Below, piece after piece: positions 1 through 8,417 of a stretch of 64,000 bases of DNA. Numbering within the stretch: position 1 is the stretch's first letter; each line of letters begins with the position of its first letter. The notes under the pieces were generated by a model. That model did no database searches and was not told where the DNA came from. It was given only the letters and a program-made list of their open reading frames with translations. The translations under genes and the position numbers were made by a program. The stretch covers positions 1,437,001-1,501,000 of the forward strand of contig NC_015318.1 in assembly GCF_000194135.1 (NCBI RefSeq). The letters run 5' to 3'. Source of the DNA: Hippea maritima DSM 10411 (GTDB taxonomy: Bacteria > Campylobacterota_A > Desulfurellia > Desulfurellales > Hippeaceae).

Positions 1-26
1 ACAATCTCAATACCTTTGCTACCCAT
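1..26 (-). CDS. 5' end of a gene cut by the window edge
   Basis: Only the first eight codons are present, reading MGSKGIEI from an ATG whose complement is at 24-26. A strong Shine-Dalgarno (complement of ccacctcc, 31-38) sits at normal spacing and a good promoter lies just upstream (62-90), so this is a genuine gene start. The opening residues resemble some ferritin-like/Dps-type proteins that begin MGTKG, but eight residues cannot identify a family, so no function is assigned. Confidence 0.6.
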
Positions 27-61
27 AATTCCACCTCCTAAAAATTATTTATTTATTTTTC

Positions 62-90
62 AGTATATGTTAAACTTATTCTAACGTCAA
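62..90 (-). promoter_or_regulatory. sigma-70-type promoter of the edge gene
   Basis: On the minus strand TTGACG (90-85) is followed after exactly 17 bp by TATACT (67-62). This is five of six matches to each hexamer at ideal spacing. It points at the cut gene at 1-26, giving a leader of about 30 nt that contains its ribosome binding site. Confidence 0.7.
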
Positions 91-126
91 CTCTTTGAAA
101 ACAAATACTTGCCGGGAGGTTAAAAA

Positions 127-498
127 ATGATTGAGATCTATAATGACCTACAAAGCAACGTATTGAAATTTAAACTCAGCGGACTCATAACAGCCGAAGA
201 TTATGAAAACACTTTAATACCTGCAATAAAGGAAAAACTCAAAAAACATAGAAAGATACGAATACTCTACCATGTAACCAAAGAGTTTAAATCATATCAG
301 CTAAAAGCTGTGATAGACGACGCAAAGGCCGGCTTAATGTTTTTCAATGCGTGGGAAAAAATAGCCGTTGTTAGTGATGTCGAATGGATTATAAACGGAG
401 TAAAGGCATTTTCATTTATAATTCCAGCTAAAGTAAAAGTATTTTCAAATAATGAAATCGGTAATGCAAGAAAGTGGCTTTATCAAAACAACATCTAA
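127..498 (+). CDS. SpoIIAA-like (STAS-fold) protein
   Basis: A 123-residue single-domain protein. The N-terminus (MIEIYNDLQSNVLKFKLSGL) followed by an ITAEDYEN-type segment matches the SpoIIAA-like family (STAS superfamily), small cytoplasmic proteins related to anti-sigma-factor antagonists, many of them bacterial or archaeal proteins of unknown role. Typical members are 115-130 residues, so this is full length. The start is set by GGGAGG at 114-119, 7 nt before the ATG. There is no partner anti-sigma factor or kinase next to it, and the serine phosphorylation motif of classical SpoIIAA is not evident. A binding or lipid-carrier role as in other SpoIIAA-like proteins is only a guess. Family call fairly secure, function unknown. 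Confidence 0.7.
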   Translation: MIEIYNDLQSNVLKFKLSGLITAEDYENTLIPAIKEKLKKHRKIRILYHVTKEFKSYQLKAVIDDAKAGLMFFNAWEKIAVVSDVEWIINGVKAFSFIIPAKVKVFSNNEIGNARKWLYQNNI

Positions 499-558
499 TA
501 TACAAAACACGGCCAGTAAAAACTTGAAAAATCAAGGATATCATGGCATCATTATGTT

Positions 559-960
559 GTGTACGAGAAGATAAAAAAGCTTCTAAACGAAAACGATAGA
601 TTTGCAAAACACAACAACATGAGATTAATTGAAGTAAAAGAGGGCTATGCTGTTGCCACGATGAAAATAGAAGAAAAACATTTAAATGCAGCAGGGGTAG
701 TCCAGGGTGGGGTTATTTTTACCTTGGCAGATTTGGCCTTTGGAGCTGCGGCAAACTCTCGTGGCATTCTAAATCTAAGTCTAAACGCTACTATTTCATT
801 CATAAAGGCTACAGACCAAGGAATTCTAAAGGCCTGTGCCAAAGAAATTTCAAGAAACAAAAGAGTTGCTGTATATCAAATAGACGTAAAAAACGAGAAC
901 GATGAGCTTATTGCAATAGTGCAAGGTGTTGCCTACTCCAAAGGCAAAACTATCCAATAA
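559..960 (+). CDS. PaaI-family hotdog-fold thioesterase
   Basis: A 133-residue hotdog-fold protein. The core VVQGGVIFTLADLAFGAAAN (residues about 48-67) matches the HGG...D signature of PaaI/YbgC-like acyl-CoA thioesterases, with Gln replacing the His of HGG and Asp retained on the long helix. The family hydrolyses acyl-CoA thioesters in the cytoplasm. The start is GTG at 559; no ATG fits the frame and the nearest SD-like AAGGA (534-538) is rather far away, so initiation may be weak. It stands alone between a STAS protein and the ffh operon. Substrate cannot be deduced. Confidence 0.75.
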   Translation: MYEKIKKLLNENDRFAKHNNMRLIEVKEGYAVATMKIEEKHLNAAGVVQGGVIFTLADLAFGAAANSRGILNLSLNATISFIKATDQGILKACAKEISRNKRVAVYQIDVKNENDELIAIVQGVAYSKGKTIQ

Positions 961-972
961 ATTCCAAAAATA

Positions 973-1001
973 TTGACAATTATCCTTATTTTTAATAGGA
1001 T
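973..1001 (+). promoter_or_regulatory. promoter of the ffh-rpsP operon
   Basis: TTGACA (973-978), a 17-bp spacer, then TAGGAT (996-1001). The -35 is perfect and the -10 matches four of six. Predicted transcription starts near 1008, about 18 nt ahead of the ffh ATG and just before its ribosome binding site. It lies in the only gap upstream of the translation operon. Confidence 0.65.
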
Positions 1002-1025
1002 TGTGCGCTACTTGGGGGTGTTTTG

Positions 1026-2351
1026 ATGTTTTCGGATTTGACCGAGAAACTTAACGATATTTTTAAGGTCATAAAATCAAAGGGTGTTATCACAGAAAAA
1101 GATTTAGACAACGCCCTTAGAGAGATAAAGTTCGCCCTGTTGGAAGCGGATGTAAACTATAAGGTCGTAAAAGACTTCACAAAAGAACTCAAAGAGGAGC
1201 TAAAGGGGAAAGAATTAGAGAAGAGCCTAACACCTGGGCAAATCGTCGTTGAAGAAGTCCACAAAAAGCTAACCGAGATCTTGGGTGGCCAGGCACAACC
1301 CCTAACCATAACCAAAACACCCTTTATTATAATGCTCGTAGGTCTTCAAGGAAGTGGTAAAACCACAACGGCAGCAAAACTTGCTAAATTCTTACGCTCC
1401 AAAGGCAGACAGCCCCTCTTGGTTGCTTGCGATATTTATAGACCTGCAGCAATAAAACAGCTTCAGATTTTAGGTAAACAAATAAATATAGATGTATTCT
1501 CAAAAGAAAATTCAAAACCTGAAGACATAGCAAAAGAGGCATTGAATTATGCAAAACAAAATGGCAAGAACGTTATCATAATAGACACAGCCGGAAGGCT
1601 TCATATAGACGACGAATTAATGGAAGAGTTAGAAAGAATCAAGCAAAAAATAGAACCTGATGAGATACTCTTTGTTGCCGATGCCATGATAGGTCAAGAA
1701 GCCGTAAATGTAGCAAAGGTCTTTGATGAAAGGGTAGGAATCACAGGTGCAATTTTCACTAAACTTGATGGTGATGCGCGTGGCGGTGCAGCCCTTTCCA
1801 TAATGAAGGTTGTTGGAAAACCGATAAAATTTGCCGGCGTTGGTGAAAAAATTAGTGATTTTGAGCCATTCTACCCGGATAGAGTAGCATCAAGAATCTT
1901 GGGCATGGGTGATGTATTAACACTTATCGAAAAGGTTAGAGAAACAGAGAATGAAAAGGAAGCTAAAGAACTTGCAAGAAAACTCAAAAAACAACAATTT
2001 AGCCTTGACGATTTTTTAAATCAACTTAAAAAAATCCAAAAAATGGGCTCAATTGCCAAGATTATACAGATGATACCAGGAATGAATAAAGTAAAAATAG
2101 ACGATGAAGAGTCGTTCAATAAAGAAATAAAACATATAGAGGCAATAATACTTTCAATGACAAAAGAGGAAAGGCAAAATTATAAAATCTTGAACGCAAG
2201 TAGAAAAAGAAGAATTGCTAAGGGTAGTGGAACCAGGGTTAGTGATGTAAATAGGCTTATCAAGCAGTTTATAGAGATGAATAAAATGATGAAGGGTATG
2301 AATAAATCAAAGGCGTTTAATCTCATGAAAAGATTAGGAATAAAGATGTGA
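1026..2351 (+). CDS. ffh: signal recognition particle protein Ffh
   Basis: SRP54 GTPase that binds 4.5S RNA and signal sequences of nascent membrane proteins and docks with FtsY. An N-terminal four-helix N domain (1-90) is followed by the G domain with P-loop GLQGSGKTT (about 105), DTAGR (about 190) and TKLDGDARGG (about 245). The C-terminal M domain is methionine-rich and carries the RNA-binding RIAKGSGTRVSDVNRL segment (about 395). Length 441 residues is normal. A TTG one codon upstream (1023) also reads in frame, but the ATG at 1026 is better placed after GGGGGTG (1014-1020). First gene of an operon with rpsP, a common arrangement. Confidence 0.96.
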   Translation: MFSDLTEKLNDIFKVIKSKGVITEKDLDNALREIKFALLEADVNYKVVKDFTKELKEELKGKELEKSLTPGQIVVEEVHKKLTEILGGQAQPLTITKTPFIIMLVGLQGSGKTTTAAKLAKFLRSKGRQPLLVACDIYRPAAIKQLQILGKQINIDVFSKENSKPEDIAKEALNYAKQNGKNVIIIDTAGRLHIDDELMEELERIKQKIEPDEILFVADAMIGQEAVNVAKVFDERVGITGAIFTKLDGDARGGAALSIMKVVGKPIKFAGVGEKISDFEPFYPDRVASRILGMGDVLTLIEKVRETENEKEAKELARKLKKQQFSLDDFLNQLKKIQKMGSIAKIIQMIPGMNKVKIDDEESFNKEIKHIEAIILSMTKEERQNYKILNASRKRRIAKGSGTRVSDVNRLIKQFIEMNKMMKGMNKSKAFNLMKRLGIKM

Positions 2352-2361
2352 GGAGGCAAAG

Positions 2362-2595
2362 GTGGTAGTAATAAGACTTAGAAGAGGTGGCATGAAGAAA
2401 AAACCCTTTTACAGAATCGTTGCTGTTGATTCAAGAAAAAAGAGAGATGGAGCAGTTATTGAGATTTTGGGATATTACGATCCAAAAACAGAACCACCAA
2501 CAATAAAGGTAGAGATGGAAAAATACAACAGCTGGATAGAAAAGGGAGCCAAGGTATCAGAAACCGTCAAAAACCTTGTAAAAAAGGTGGGGTAG
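2362..2595 (+). CDS. rpsP: 30S ribosomal protein S16
   Basis: Small-subunit protein S16, 77 residues, with the conserved opening VVIRLRRGGMKKKPFYRIV and the GYYDP segment near residue 38. It starts at GTG 2362, with AGGAGG (2351-2356) overlapping the ffh stop. It sits 10 bp after ffh and 6 bp before khpA in the same transcript. Slightly short but complete. Confidence 0.95.
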   Translation: MVVIRLRRGGMKKKPFYRIVAVDSRKKRDGAVIEILGYYDPKTEPPTIKVEMEKYNSWIEKGAKVSETVKNLVKKVG

Positions 2596-2601
2596 CAGGC
2601 T

Positions 2602-2832
2602 ATGAAAGAGCTAATAAGCTGCATAGTAAATAGCCTCGTAGACAATCAAGAAGCTGTCAAGATTAAAGAGATTGGTGGGGAGAAAACTACTGTAATAGAG
2701 CTGGCTGTGGATAAGAATGATTTAGGTAAAATCATAGGCAAAGAAGGCAAAACCATCAAAGCAATAAGAACCATTTTAAATGCAGCAAGCAAAAAAGCCG
2801 GCAAAAAGGCGGTATTAGAAATCATTGAATAA
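2602..2832 (+). CDS. khpA: KhpA, KH-domain RNA-binding protein
   Basis: A 76-residue single KH domain with the RNA-gripping loop GKIIGKEGKTIKAIR (about residues 39-53; the GxxG is GKEG). KhpA proteins bind RNA, often with KhpB, and in Gram-positive bacteria affect cell division and sRNA stability. The location between rpsP and trmD is the standard one. Its TAA stop shares one base with the trmD ATG (TAATG), indicating translational coupling. Confidence 0.9.
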   Translation: MKELISCIVNSLVDNQEAVKIKEIGGEKTTVIELAVDKNDLGKIIGKEGKTIKAIRTILNAASKKAGKKAVLEIIE

Positions 2833-3503
2833 TGGAGATTTACATCCTAAGCATCTTTCCAGGTATGTTTGAAAGCGTATTTAACGAAACGATCATAAAG
2901 AGAGCCCAAGAAAAAGATCTTGTAAAGATAGAGCTTGTAAACATCAGAGATTTTGCCACCGACAAACACAAAACCACAGATGATTATCCTTACGGTGGGG
3001 GCGCTGGGATGGTAATGAAACCAGAGCCCATATATAGAGCTATGGACTATGTCAAAGAAAAAAACCCTAATGTCCATGTCATACTTTTAAGCCCTGGCGG
3101 ACTTATTTTCAACCAACAGAAGGCAAAAGAGTTATCAAAAATGGAGGCTACTGCTATCATCTGTGGTAGATATGAAGGCTTTGATGAAAGGATTAGATTT
3201 TTAGCAGATGAGGAAATCTCTCTGGGCAAGTTTGTACTCAGCGGAGGAGAAATAGCAGCTATGGCCATAGTCGATGCTACAGTAAGGCTTATTCCTGGTG
3301 TTCTTGGTAATGAGGAATCACTAAAGGAAGAAAGTTTTGAAAACGGACTAATTGAATACCCTCAATACACAAGACCAAGGATTTTCAGGGGAATGGCCGT
3401 ACCTGACATTTTACTTTCGGGAAACCATAAAAAGATAAAAGAGTGGCGAGAAAAAAAGGCTAAAGAAAAAACAATAAAGTGGATGGGAGTTGAAGATGGA
3501 TAA
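2832..3503 (+). CDS. trmD: tRNA (guanine-37-N1)-methyltransferase TrmD
   Basis: Methylates N1 of G37 next to the anticodon using S-adenosylmethionine, preventing +1 frameshifting. A 223-residue SPOUT protein. The trefoil-knot SAM pocket is visible in LLSPGG (about 87), [12 protein letters not shown] (about 111-122) and [10 protein letters not shown] (about 132). The YPQYTRP motif near 178 and the basic C-terminus are typical. It directly follows khpA; the usual rimM gene between them is missing. Its 3' end overlaps the start of rplS. Confidence 0.95.
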   Translation: MEIYILSIFPGMFESVFNETIIKRAQEKDLVKIELVNIRDFATDKHKTTDDYPYGGGAGMVMKPEPIYRAMDYVKEKNPNVHVILLSPGGLIFNQQKAKELSKMEATAIICGRYEGFDERIRFLADEEISLGKFVLSGGEIAAMAIVDATVRLIPGVLGNEESLKEESFENGLIEYPQYTRPRIFRGMAVPDILLSGNHKKIKEWREKKAKEKTIKWMGVEDG

Positions 3504-3852
3504 GCTAAAGGCATTCAAAGACGAGATGGTTCAGTCTTTAAACAAAGAGATACCGGAGATCTGGCCGGGCGATACGGTAAAGGTCTACACAAAGGTAAAA
3601 GAGGGAAACAAAGAGAGAATCCAGATATTTGCAGGTGTTGTAATCAGAAGAAGAGGCGGAAAAGGGCTAGATGGCACATTTACCGTCAGGAAAGAATCAA
3701 ACGGAATAGGTGTAGAAAAGATTTTTCCATACCTAAGTCCATCCGTTGAAAAAATAGAGGTCATCCAGAGGGGTAAGGTAAGAAGAGCAAGACTCTACTA
3801 TCTAAGAGAGAGAAGAGGAAAAGCTGCTAAGATTAAGAAAAAAGGATTCTAA
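3496..3852 (+). CDS. rplS: 50S ribosomal protein L19
   Basis: Large-subunit protein L19 at the 30S-50S interface, 118 residues from ATG 3496. Conserved blocks [13 protein letters not shown] (about 18) and [15 protein letters not shown] (about 55), and the basic [18 protein letters not shown] tail, are all present. ATG 3496 is preferred over an in-frame TTG at 3490 because GGGAG (3485-3489) is correctly spaced. It overlaps the trmD stop by 8 nt. Confidence 0.95.
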   Translation: MDKLKAFKDEMVQSLNKEIPEIWPGDTVKVYTKVKEGNKERIQIFAGVVIRRRGGKGLDGTFTVRKESNGIGVEKIFPYLSPSVEKIEVIQRGKVRRARLYYLRERRGKAAKIKKKGF

Positions 3853-3856
3853 TAAA

Positions 3857-4183
3857 ATAGGAAGGTGGGCAGAAGAAAAGGCTGCCCACCTTTTAAAAAA
3901 TAACGGATACACCATTATACAAAGAAACTTCCATTGCAGAGATGGTGAGATAGACATAATAGCACAAAAGGGTGATTTGTTAGTTTTTATTGAAGTAAAA
4001 GCAAGATTCGACGGTAGTGAGCCGCTTGAATTTGTAGATTTAAAAAAGAGGTCAAAAATAATAAAGTGCGCAAAGTTCTACATGCTAAAATATAAAATAT
4101 CTGATGTCGATATTAGGTTCGATGCCATAGGTATTATCAAAGATGCCACAAATTGGATAAAAAACGCATTTATGGAGGAATAG
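3857..4183 (+). CDS. yraN: YraN (UPF0102) nuclease-fold protein, apparent AUA start
   Basis: Small predicted nuclease-fold protein of the YraN/UPF0102 family, commonly beside rplS and rnhB. The reading frame shows the whole family pattern: GRWAEEKAA, NNGYTIIQRNF, then the metal-site motifs CRDGEIDIIA and LLVFIEVKAR. From 3806 (after an in-frame TAA at 3803) to 3976 there is no ATG, GTG or TTG. The first canonical codon, TTG 3977, lies after GEID and would remove half the fold. AUA at 3857 gives 108 residues, the expected length, with AAAGGA at 3841-3846 ten nt upstream and the rplS stop four nt before. CTG 3824 is another option. The start is therefore uncertain; the family is not. Confidence 0.8.
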   Translation: MGRWAEEKAAHLLKNNGYTIIQRNFHCRDGEIDIIAQKGDLLVFIEVKARFDGSEPLEFVDLKKRSKIIKCAKFYMLKYKISDVDIRFDAIGIIKDATNWIKNAFMEE

Positions 4184-4184
4184 T

Positions 4185-4532
4185 ATGATTAAGTTTGTAA
4201 AGCTTGTAACAGGCGAAACGGTAATAGGTAGTTATAATCAAGAAAGAGATGGGCTTGAGGATGTAGCTTTAATTCAGGTCATACCTGGATCTGCCGGCAT
4301 TCAGATAGCTATAGTACCTTATGGCTTTCCCTTTGAAGAGAAAATAAGTGGATTTGTAAGTATGGATAAAGTGGTTTATGAATATTCGAAGGTTCCAGAA
4401 GATTTAGAAAATAAATACCTCGAGGCAAAGAGTAATATCAAAATTAGTTCAGCTATGCCCCAAGCAAATCCTTTCTCTTCTCAGAAAAAAGAGGAGAAGG
4501 TTATCGATGTAGAAAACCTCTTTAAAAAATAA
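4185..4532 (+). CDS. small protein of unknown function, possible Sm-like fold
   Basis: I do not recognise this 115-residue protein with certainty. The opening MIKFVKLVTGETVIGSYNQE is reminiscent of LSm/Sm-like beta-barrel proteins, where 'V.LVTGE.I.G' begins the barrel, and residues 1-75 look like a beta-rich domain. The rest is polar, with a low-complexity SSQKKEEK stretch and an acidic end. It starts at ATG 4185 after GGAGG (4174-4178), 1 nt past the yraN stop, so it is the last gene of the translation operon. An RNA-related role would fit its neighbours but is inference. Confidence 0.6.
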   Translation: MIKFVKLVTGETVIGSYNQERDGLEDVALIQVIPGSAGIQIAIVPYGFPFEEKISGFVSMDKVVYEYSKVPEDLENKYLEAKSNIKISSAMPQANPFSSQKKEEKVIDVENLFKK

Positions 4533-4534
4533 TT

Positions 4535-5707
4535 CTAATCATCGAAAACAATCAAAGGGAGTTCTGCTCCCTTTTCTTTATCTTCTTCTTTCTCATCTAT
4601 CCTAACAAGTCCATCGGCTACAGCTACTGAGTAGAAATTATCCGTTTTTTGAGACCCTGCAGAAACTCCATGATACATACCATCAGTTATAGTTAGTCTG
4701 ACCCTATCAAAGTAGCATTTACCCATCTTAGAATGCATAGACTCATCAATTATGCAGTTTAAATATTCATTGGCAAGTTTATCTATACCTGCAAGTTTAA
4801 ATAGCATGGGTTTTAAATAAACATAAGCTACCGTAAAAAGAGCTGCAGGCCAACCAGGTAGCCCAAAAAAAGGCTTATCCTCAATTTTTGCAAAAACAGC
4901 GGGCTTGCCAGGTTTTATTGTCGTTTTTTCAAAAAATATATTAGCATCCATGTCGCTTAAAACCGATTTTATAAAATCCCTGCTACCCATACTAACACCG
5001 CCAGTCGTCAAAAGGATGTCGCATCTTTTTAGCGTATGTCTTATTGTTTTTTTAAGTAGGGCCTTATCATCTTTTATATGACCAAAATATACAGGACTGC
5101 CAAGCCATTTTTGAACCAATCCTTTCAAGATAAAATAGTTGGCATTATATACCTTACCAGATTCAAATTCATCCCCGGCAAATATAACCTCATCGCCTGT
5201 TGTAATAATACCTACAATAGGCACCCTAAAAACCTTAAGTTTAAAAACCCCACTATAGGCAAGAAGCGCTTGTTTTCTTACGCTTATTCTTTCACCCTTT
5301 TTCAAAAGAAGGCCACCTTTTTTTAGTTCAATACCCTTAGAAGTAAAATTTCTTTTTCTTTCAACAGGTTTTAGAAGTTCAATATAATTGCCCACCCTCT
5401 TTGTTATCTCAACCTCAGCTATAGCATCGGCTTTATCTGGAATGGGAAAACCGGTATTTATTCTAATACAGCAATTCTCCTCTAATTCATCCGCTGACTC
5501 AACTACCCTAAATCTTTTCTTATCATCACCGAACACAAGGGCATAACCATCCATTGCGGAACGATCAAAATCGGGCACGTCTATATTCGATACAACATCC
5601 TCAAAAGCTACCCTGTTTAGTGCATTATCCAAGAAAACCTCATCCCATCCATCAATTGGAAATACATTACTCAATATAACATCAATCGCATCGTCAACTC
5701 TCAACAT
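4535..5707 (-). CDS. moeA: molybdopterin molybdenumtransferase MoeA
   Basis: Inserts molybdate (or tungstate) into adenylated molybdopterin, the last step of Mo-cofactor assembly. 390 residues with the MoeA order: N-terminal segment with VPDFDRSAMDGYA (about 45), the MoCF-binding domain with GIITTGDE (about 170) and LLTTGGVSMGSRDF (about 235), GLPGWPAA, and a C-terminal beta domain. ATG 5707 is chosen over an upstream in-frame start because the SD GGAAGGTG is correctly spaced; the ATG overlaps the stop of the upstream molybdopterin-binding gene (TGATG). It ends 2 bp from the convergent gene at 4532, with no room for a private terminator. Confidence 0.93.
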   Translation of the reverse strand: MLRVDDAIDVILSNVFPIDGWDEVFLDNALNRVAFEDVVSNIDVPDFDRSAMDGYALVFGDDKKRFRVVESADELEENCCIRINTGFPIPDKADAIAEVEITKRVGNYIELLKPVERKRNFTSKGIELKKGGLLLKKGERISVRKQALLAYSGVFKLKVFRVPIVGIITTGDEVIFAGDEFESGKVYNANYFILKGLVQKWLGSPVYFGHIKDDKALLKKTIRHTLKRCDILLTTGGVSMGSRDFIKSVLSDMDANIFFEKTTIKPGKPAVFAKIEDKPFFGLPGWPAALFTVAYVYLKPMLFKLAGIDKLANEYLNCIIDESMHSKMGKCYFDRVRLTITDGMYHGVSAGSQKTDNFYSVAVADGLVRIDEKEEDKEKGAELPLIVFDD

Positions 5708-6735
5708 CACACCTTCCCAAATGGACAAATAGGATAAACACAAACCTTACAGAAATGACAAAGCCCACCAACCGAATATTCCGCTATATCCCTTTTTGTT
5801 ATTCTATCTTTTGCAAGAAGCCTGGGTAAAAATATATCAAACGCAGTCGCCTTGTAAAACAAAGCACCTGCAGGCACAACGCATACCGTTATCTCACCGA
5901 AATAACCAATGGTTAGATTATTTGCAGGTTGAATAGGATTACCCTCTCTTATAAACCTAACACCAGCCTTCTTTAAAGCTTTTTTGGTTAAATCATCTGG
6001 ATCAACACTTGAGCCCCCGCTTACCAGGATAAGCTCAGACTCACTTTTTGTAAATTCTAAAAAAGCTTCCTTAATATCACCCAAATTATCCTTAACGATT
6101 ATACTGTCTGCGAGCTCAACACTAAAATCACCCAGCTTTCTCTCTATTTTAGGTTTGAATAAATCTTTAACCCTACCCTCATAAACCTCTGTTCCTGTAA
6201 TAATTAAAGAAGCCTTTTTTATTTTGTATTCCATAACATTTATGAGTGGTTCATTAACCACATTCAAAGCCTTATGTAATACTTTTCTTTTTGTAATAAG
6301 GGGTATTATTCTAAAGGCAGCAACACTCTGGCCTTTTTTTACTGGGAAATTATTGTGAATAGTAGGAAAGGACGTCTCTGCAATCATATTAAGTTTAACC
6401 ACACGCTGCTTATTTAATTTAAAAAGGCCATCCTTACCTGCCCTGAACATTATCTTACCCTCTGAAGGGCTTTCATCGTATTCTATATTCTCACCAGCTA
6501 TCTTTTCTGATAAAATCTTGGCGAAGTCATCTTCATGAATCTCATCTTCATCCAGAATAAGTTTGTATATATAGTTTTTACCTATACTTTTAAGAAGCGG
6601 TATATCTTCCTTGTTTATCACATGACCTTTTTTAAATAAAACCCCTTTAAAACCTTCACCGGGCGCAATTTTAGTGAGATCATGCGGTATAGTTTCACCT
6701 ATAGCTTTTTCTATAGGGATTTTTACCTTTTTCAT
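5707..6735 (-). CDS. molybdopterin-binding MoeA-like protein with Cys-rich tail
   Basis: A 342-residue protein whose second half is a molybdopterin-binding (MoCF) domain: [16 protein letters not shown] (about 176-191), [14 protein letters not shown] (about 235) and VPAGALFY (about 290). The N-terminal third is unlike MoeA's, and the MoeA dimer and C-terminal beta domains are missing. The end carries a Cys/His cluster, [15 protein letters not shown], that could hold Zn or an Fe-S cluster. Such proteins occur next to moeA in anaerobes; the function is unsettled (cofactor sorting, sensing or maturation). Translational overlap on both sides (ATGA with the ATPase gene, TGATG with moeA) shows tight coupling. 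Confidence 0.8.
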   Translation of the reverse strand: MKKVKIPIEKAIGETIPHDLTKIAPGEGFKGVLFKKGHVINKEDIPLLKSIGKNYIYKLILDEDEIHEDDFAKILSEKIAGENIEYDESPSEGKIMFRAGKDGLFKLNKQRVVKLNMIAETSFPTIHNNFPVKKGQSVAAFRIIPLITKRKVLHKALNVVNEPLINVMEYKIKKASLIITGTEVYEGRVKDLFKPKIERKLGDFSVELADSIIVKDNLGDIKEAFLEFTKSESELILVSGGSSVDPDDLTKKALKKAGVRFIREGNPIQPANNLTIGYFGEITVCVVPAGALFYKATAFDIFLPRLLAKDRITKRDIAEYSVGGLCHFCKVCVYPICPFGKV

Positions 6736-7478
6736 AGAATCTGACTTAAAAATTGCTTCAATCTGTCGCTCTTGGGGTTTGTGAATATATCATCAGGAGT
6801 ACCTATCTCTATAATTTTACCAGAATCCATATAAACTATCCTATCTGCCGCTTCTCTTGCAAACCCCATCTCATGAGTCACAACAACCATAGTCATCCCG
6901 GCTTTGGCAAGCTGCTTCATTATATCCAATATACCACCAACCATCTCAGGATCCAAAGCACTCGTTGCCTCATCAAACAGCATAATTTTGGGGTGCATGG
7001 CCAACGCCCTTGCTATTGCTACCCTCTGTTGCTGGCCACCACTTAAATTCGTAGGATAGTCATCCTTCTTATCGGCTATACCCACCTTTGATAAGAACTC
7101 AAGGGCAATCTGTTTTGCCTCTTCTTTTTTTCTCTTTCTAACCAAAATTTGGCCTATCATAACATTTTCAAGCACTGTTAAGTGTGGAAAAACATTGAAA
7201 TGCTGAAACACCATACCAACATCGGCTCTAATTTTGGTAAGATTTGTTTTGGGATCTGTTATCTCTACTCCCTCAACAACAATTCTACCTTCATCAACCG
7301 TTTCAAGTTGGTTTATTGTTCTTAAAAATGTGGTTTTGCCACTACCAGATGCACCTATAATTACAACCACCTCACCCTTGTTTACACTTAAAGATACATC
7401 CCTTAAAGCCTTAACACCATTTGGAAATGTTTTATGTAGATGTTCAGCTACTATTATAGGCTCGTTGGTATCACTCAT
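6732..7478 (-). CDS. polar amino acid ABC transporter ATPase (GlnQ-type)
   Basis: ATP-binding subunit of an amino-acid importer, 248 residues. Walker [10 protein letters not shown] (about 37), Q-loop FQHFNVFPH, signature LSGGQQQR (about 144), Walker [15 protein letters not shown] (about 164) and switch His in [10 protein letters not shown] are intact. The '[24 protein letters not shown]' pattern is typical of the PAAT family (GlnQ, HisP, ArtP). The gene overlaps the permease gene by 8 nt and the next gene by 4 nt. Substrate is not readable from sequence. Confidence 0.92.
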   Translation of the reverse strand: MSDTNEPIIVAEHLHKTFPNGVKALRDVSLSVNKGEVVVIIGASGSGKTTFLRTINQLETVDEGRIVVEGVEITDPKTNLTKIRADVGMVFQHFNVFPHLTVLENVMIGQILVRKRKKEEAKQIALEFLSKVGIADKKDDYPTNLSGGQQQRVAIARALAMHPKIMLFDEATSALDPEMVGGILDIMKQLAKAGMTMVVVTHEMGFAREAADRIVYMDSGKIIEIGTPDDIFTNPKSDRLKQFLSQIL

Positions 7479-8415
7479 TGCCAGCTAATCTCCTTTCCAA
7501 GTACCTATCTAAAAGGGAAAGCGTATACGTTACAATAAAATACAGTGCAGCTACGCTGAACCACACCTCAAACGGGCTAAATGTAGAGGAAACTATCTCC
7601 TTTCCTGCTTTTGTAAGCTCCGTTAAGGAGATAACAGATAAAAGTGATGAGTCCTTAATTAAAGATATAAACTGGCCAGCTAAAGCAGGTAGCACCCTTT
7701 TTATGGCTTGTGGCATTATAATATAGCGCATCACTTGATAGTAATTCATACCCAAAGCCACAGCCGCCTCTGTTTGTCCTCTGGGTATTGATTGTATTCC
7801 AGCCCTTATTATCTCTGCAATGTAAGCACCTTCAAAAACAGCCAAAGCAAAGGCACCAGCAAAAAATCGCGTCATGCTAAAAATAGTACCTATAAAGAAA
7901 TAGATGATAAATATCTGAACAAGGAGTGGGGTCCCCCTTATAAGCTCAATATAAACAATAGCCAAGTTTTTAAACAGGGGATTATCAGATATTCTCATAA
8001 GACCCACTATAAAGCCTATAACCAAAGCCATAATTATGGAGAGCAAAGAAACCTTTATGGTCATATACAAACCCATAAGTAGCGGCCCAGCTTTATAGCT
8101 TGAGTTATAGCCTACTTCATCACCAATAGATACAACCGCACCCTTGGATACAGTAGGGTGCTTAACTTTTACTCTTAAGAGTTTCCCTTCGGTGGATTTT
8201 ATGATTACGGCACCATCTTTGTAACCCTCCACAAACCCATTTGTGGGTGAGTCTATCTCATTTTGGGATTTATACACAAGGTAGGAGGGCACAGCCCTCC
8301 AATTCCAAGAATAATTTACCCTCAAAGAAGCCTTGTAGATAAAAAAACTTATCCCAATAATCACACCAATAAAGGCTAAATTCCAAATCAGGATATTCTT
8401 CTTTTTTCTATCCAT
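7471..8415 (-). CDS. polar amino acid ABC transporter permease with extra N-terminal domain
   Basis: Membrane subunit of a PAAT importer, 314 residues. The C-terminal two thirds is the usual permease: five hydrophobic segments, the [12 protein letters not shown] motif (about 155) and the ATPase-docking EAA loop [21 protein letters not shown] (about 218). The first 110 residues are additional: one N-terminal membrane helix (about 9-27), then about 75 polar residues that should be periplasmic before the first core helix. PAAT permeases are normally 215-240 residues, so this is an accessory domain of unknown role. Confidence 0.88.
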   Translation of the reverse strand: MDRKKKNILIWNLAFIGVIIGISFFIYKASLRVNYSWNWRAVPSYLVYKSQNEIDSPTNGFVEGYKDGAVIIKSTEGKLLRVKVKHPTVSKGAVVSIGDEVGYNSSYKAGPLLMGLYMTIKVSLLSIIMALVIGFIVGLMRISDNPLFKNLAIVYIELIRGTPLLVQIFIIYFFIGTIFSMTRFFAGAFALAVFEGAYIAEIIRAGIQSIPRGQTEAAVALGMNYYQVMRYIIMPQAIKRVLPALAGQFISLIKDSSLLSVISLTELTKAGKEIVSSTFSPFEVWFSVAALYFIVTYTLSLLDRYLERRLAGNE

Positions 8416-8417
8416 AC

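Noticed and set aside
645-860. Antisense ORF inside the thioesterase gene, and the many similar short antisense ORFs elsewhere
   Set aside because: No SD, no family motifs, low-complexity composition; each lies fully inside a gene supported by conserved motifs.
3977-4183. Short yraN starting at TTG 3977
   Set aside because: It would delete GEIDII and the N-terminal helix that the upstream in-frame codons clearly encode.
3857-4183. yraN as a pseudogene
   Set aside because: Every conserved motif is intact and the frame is open; only the start codon is unusual.
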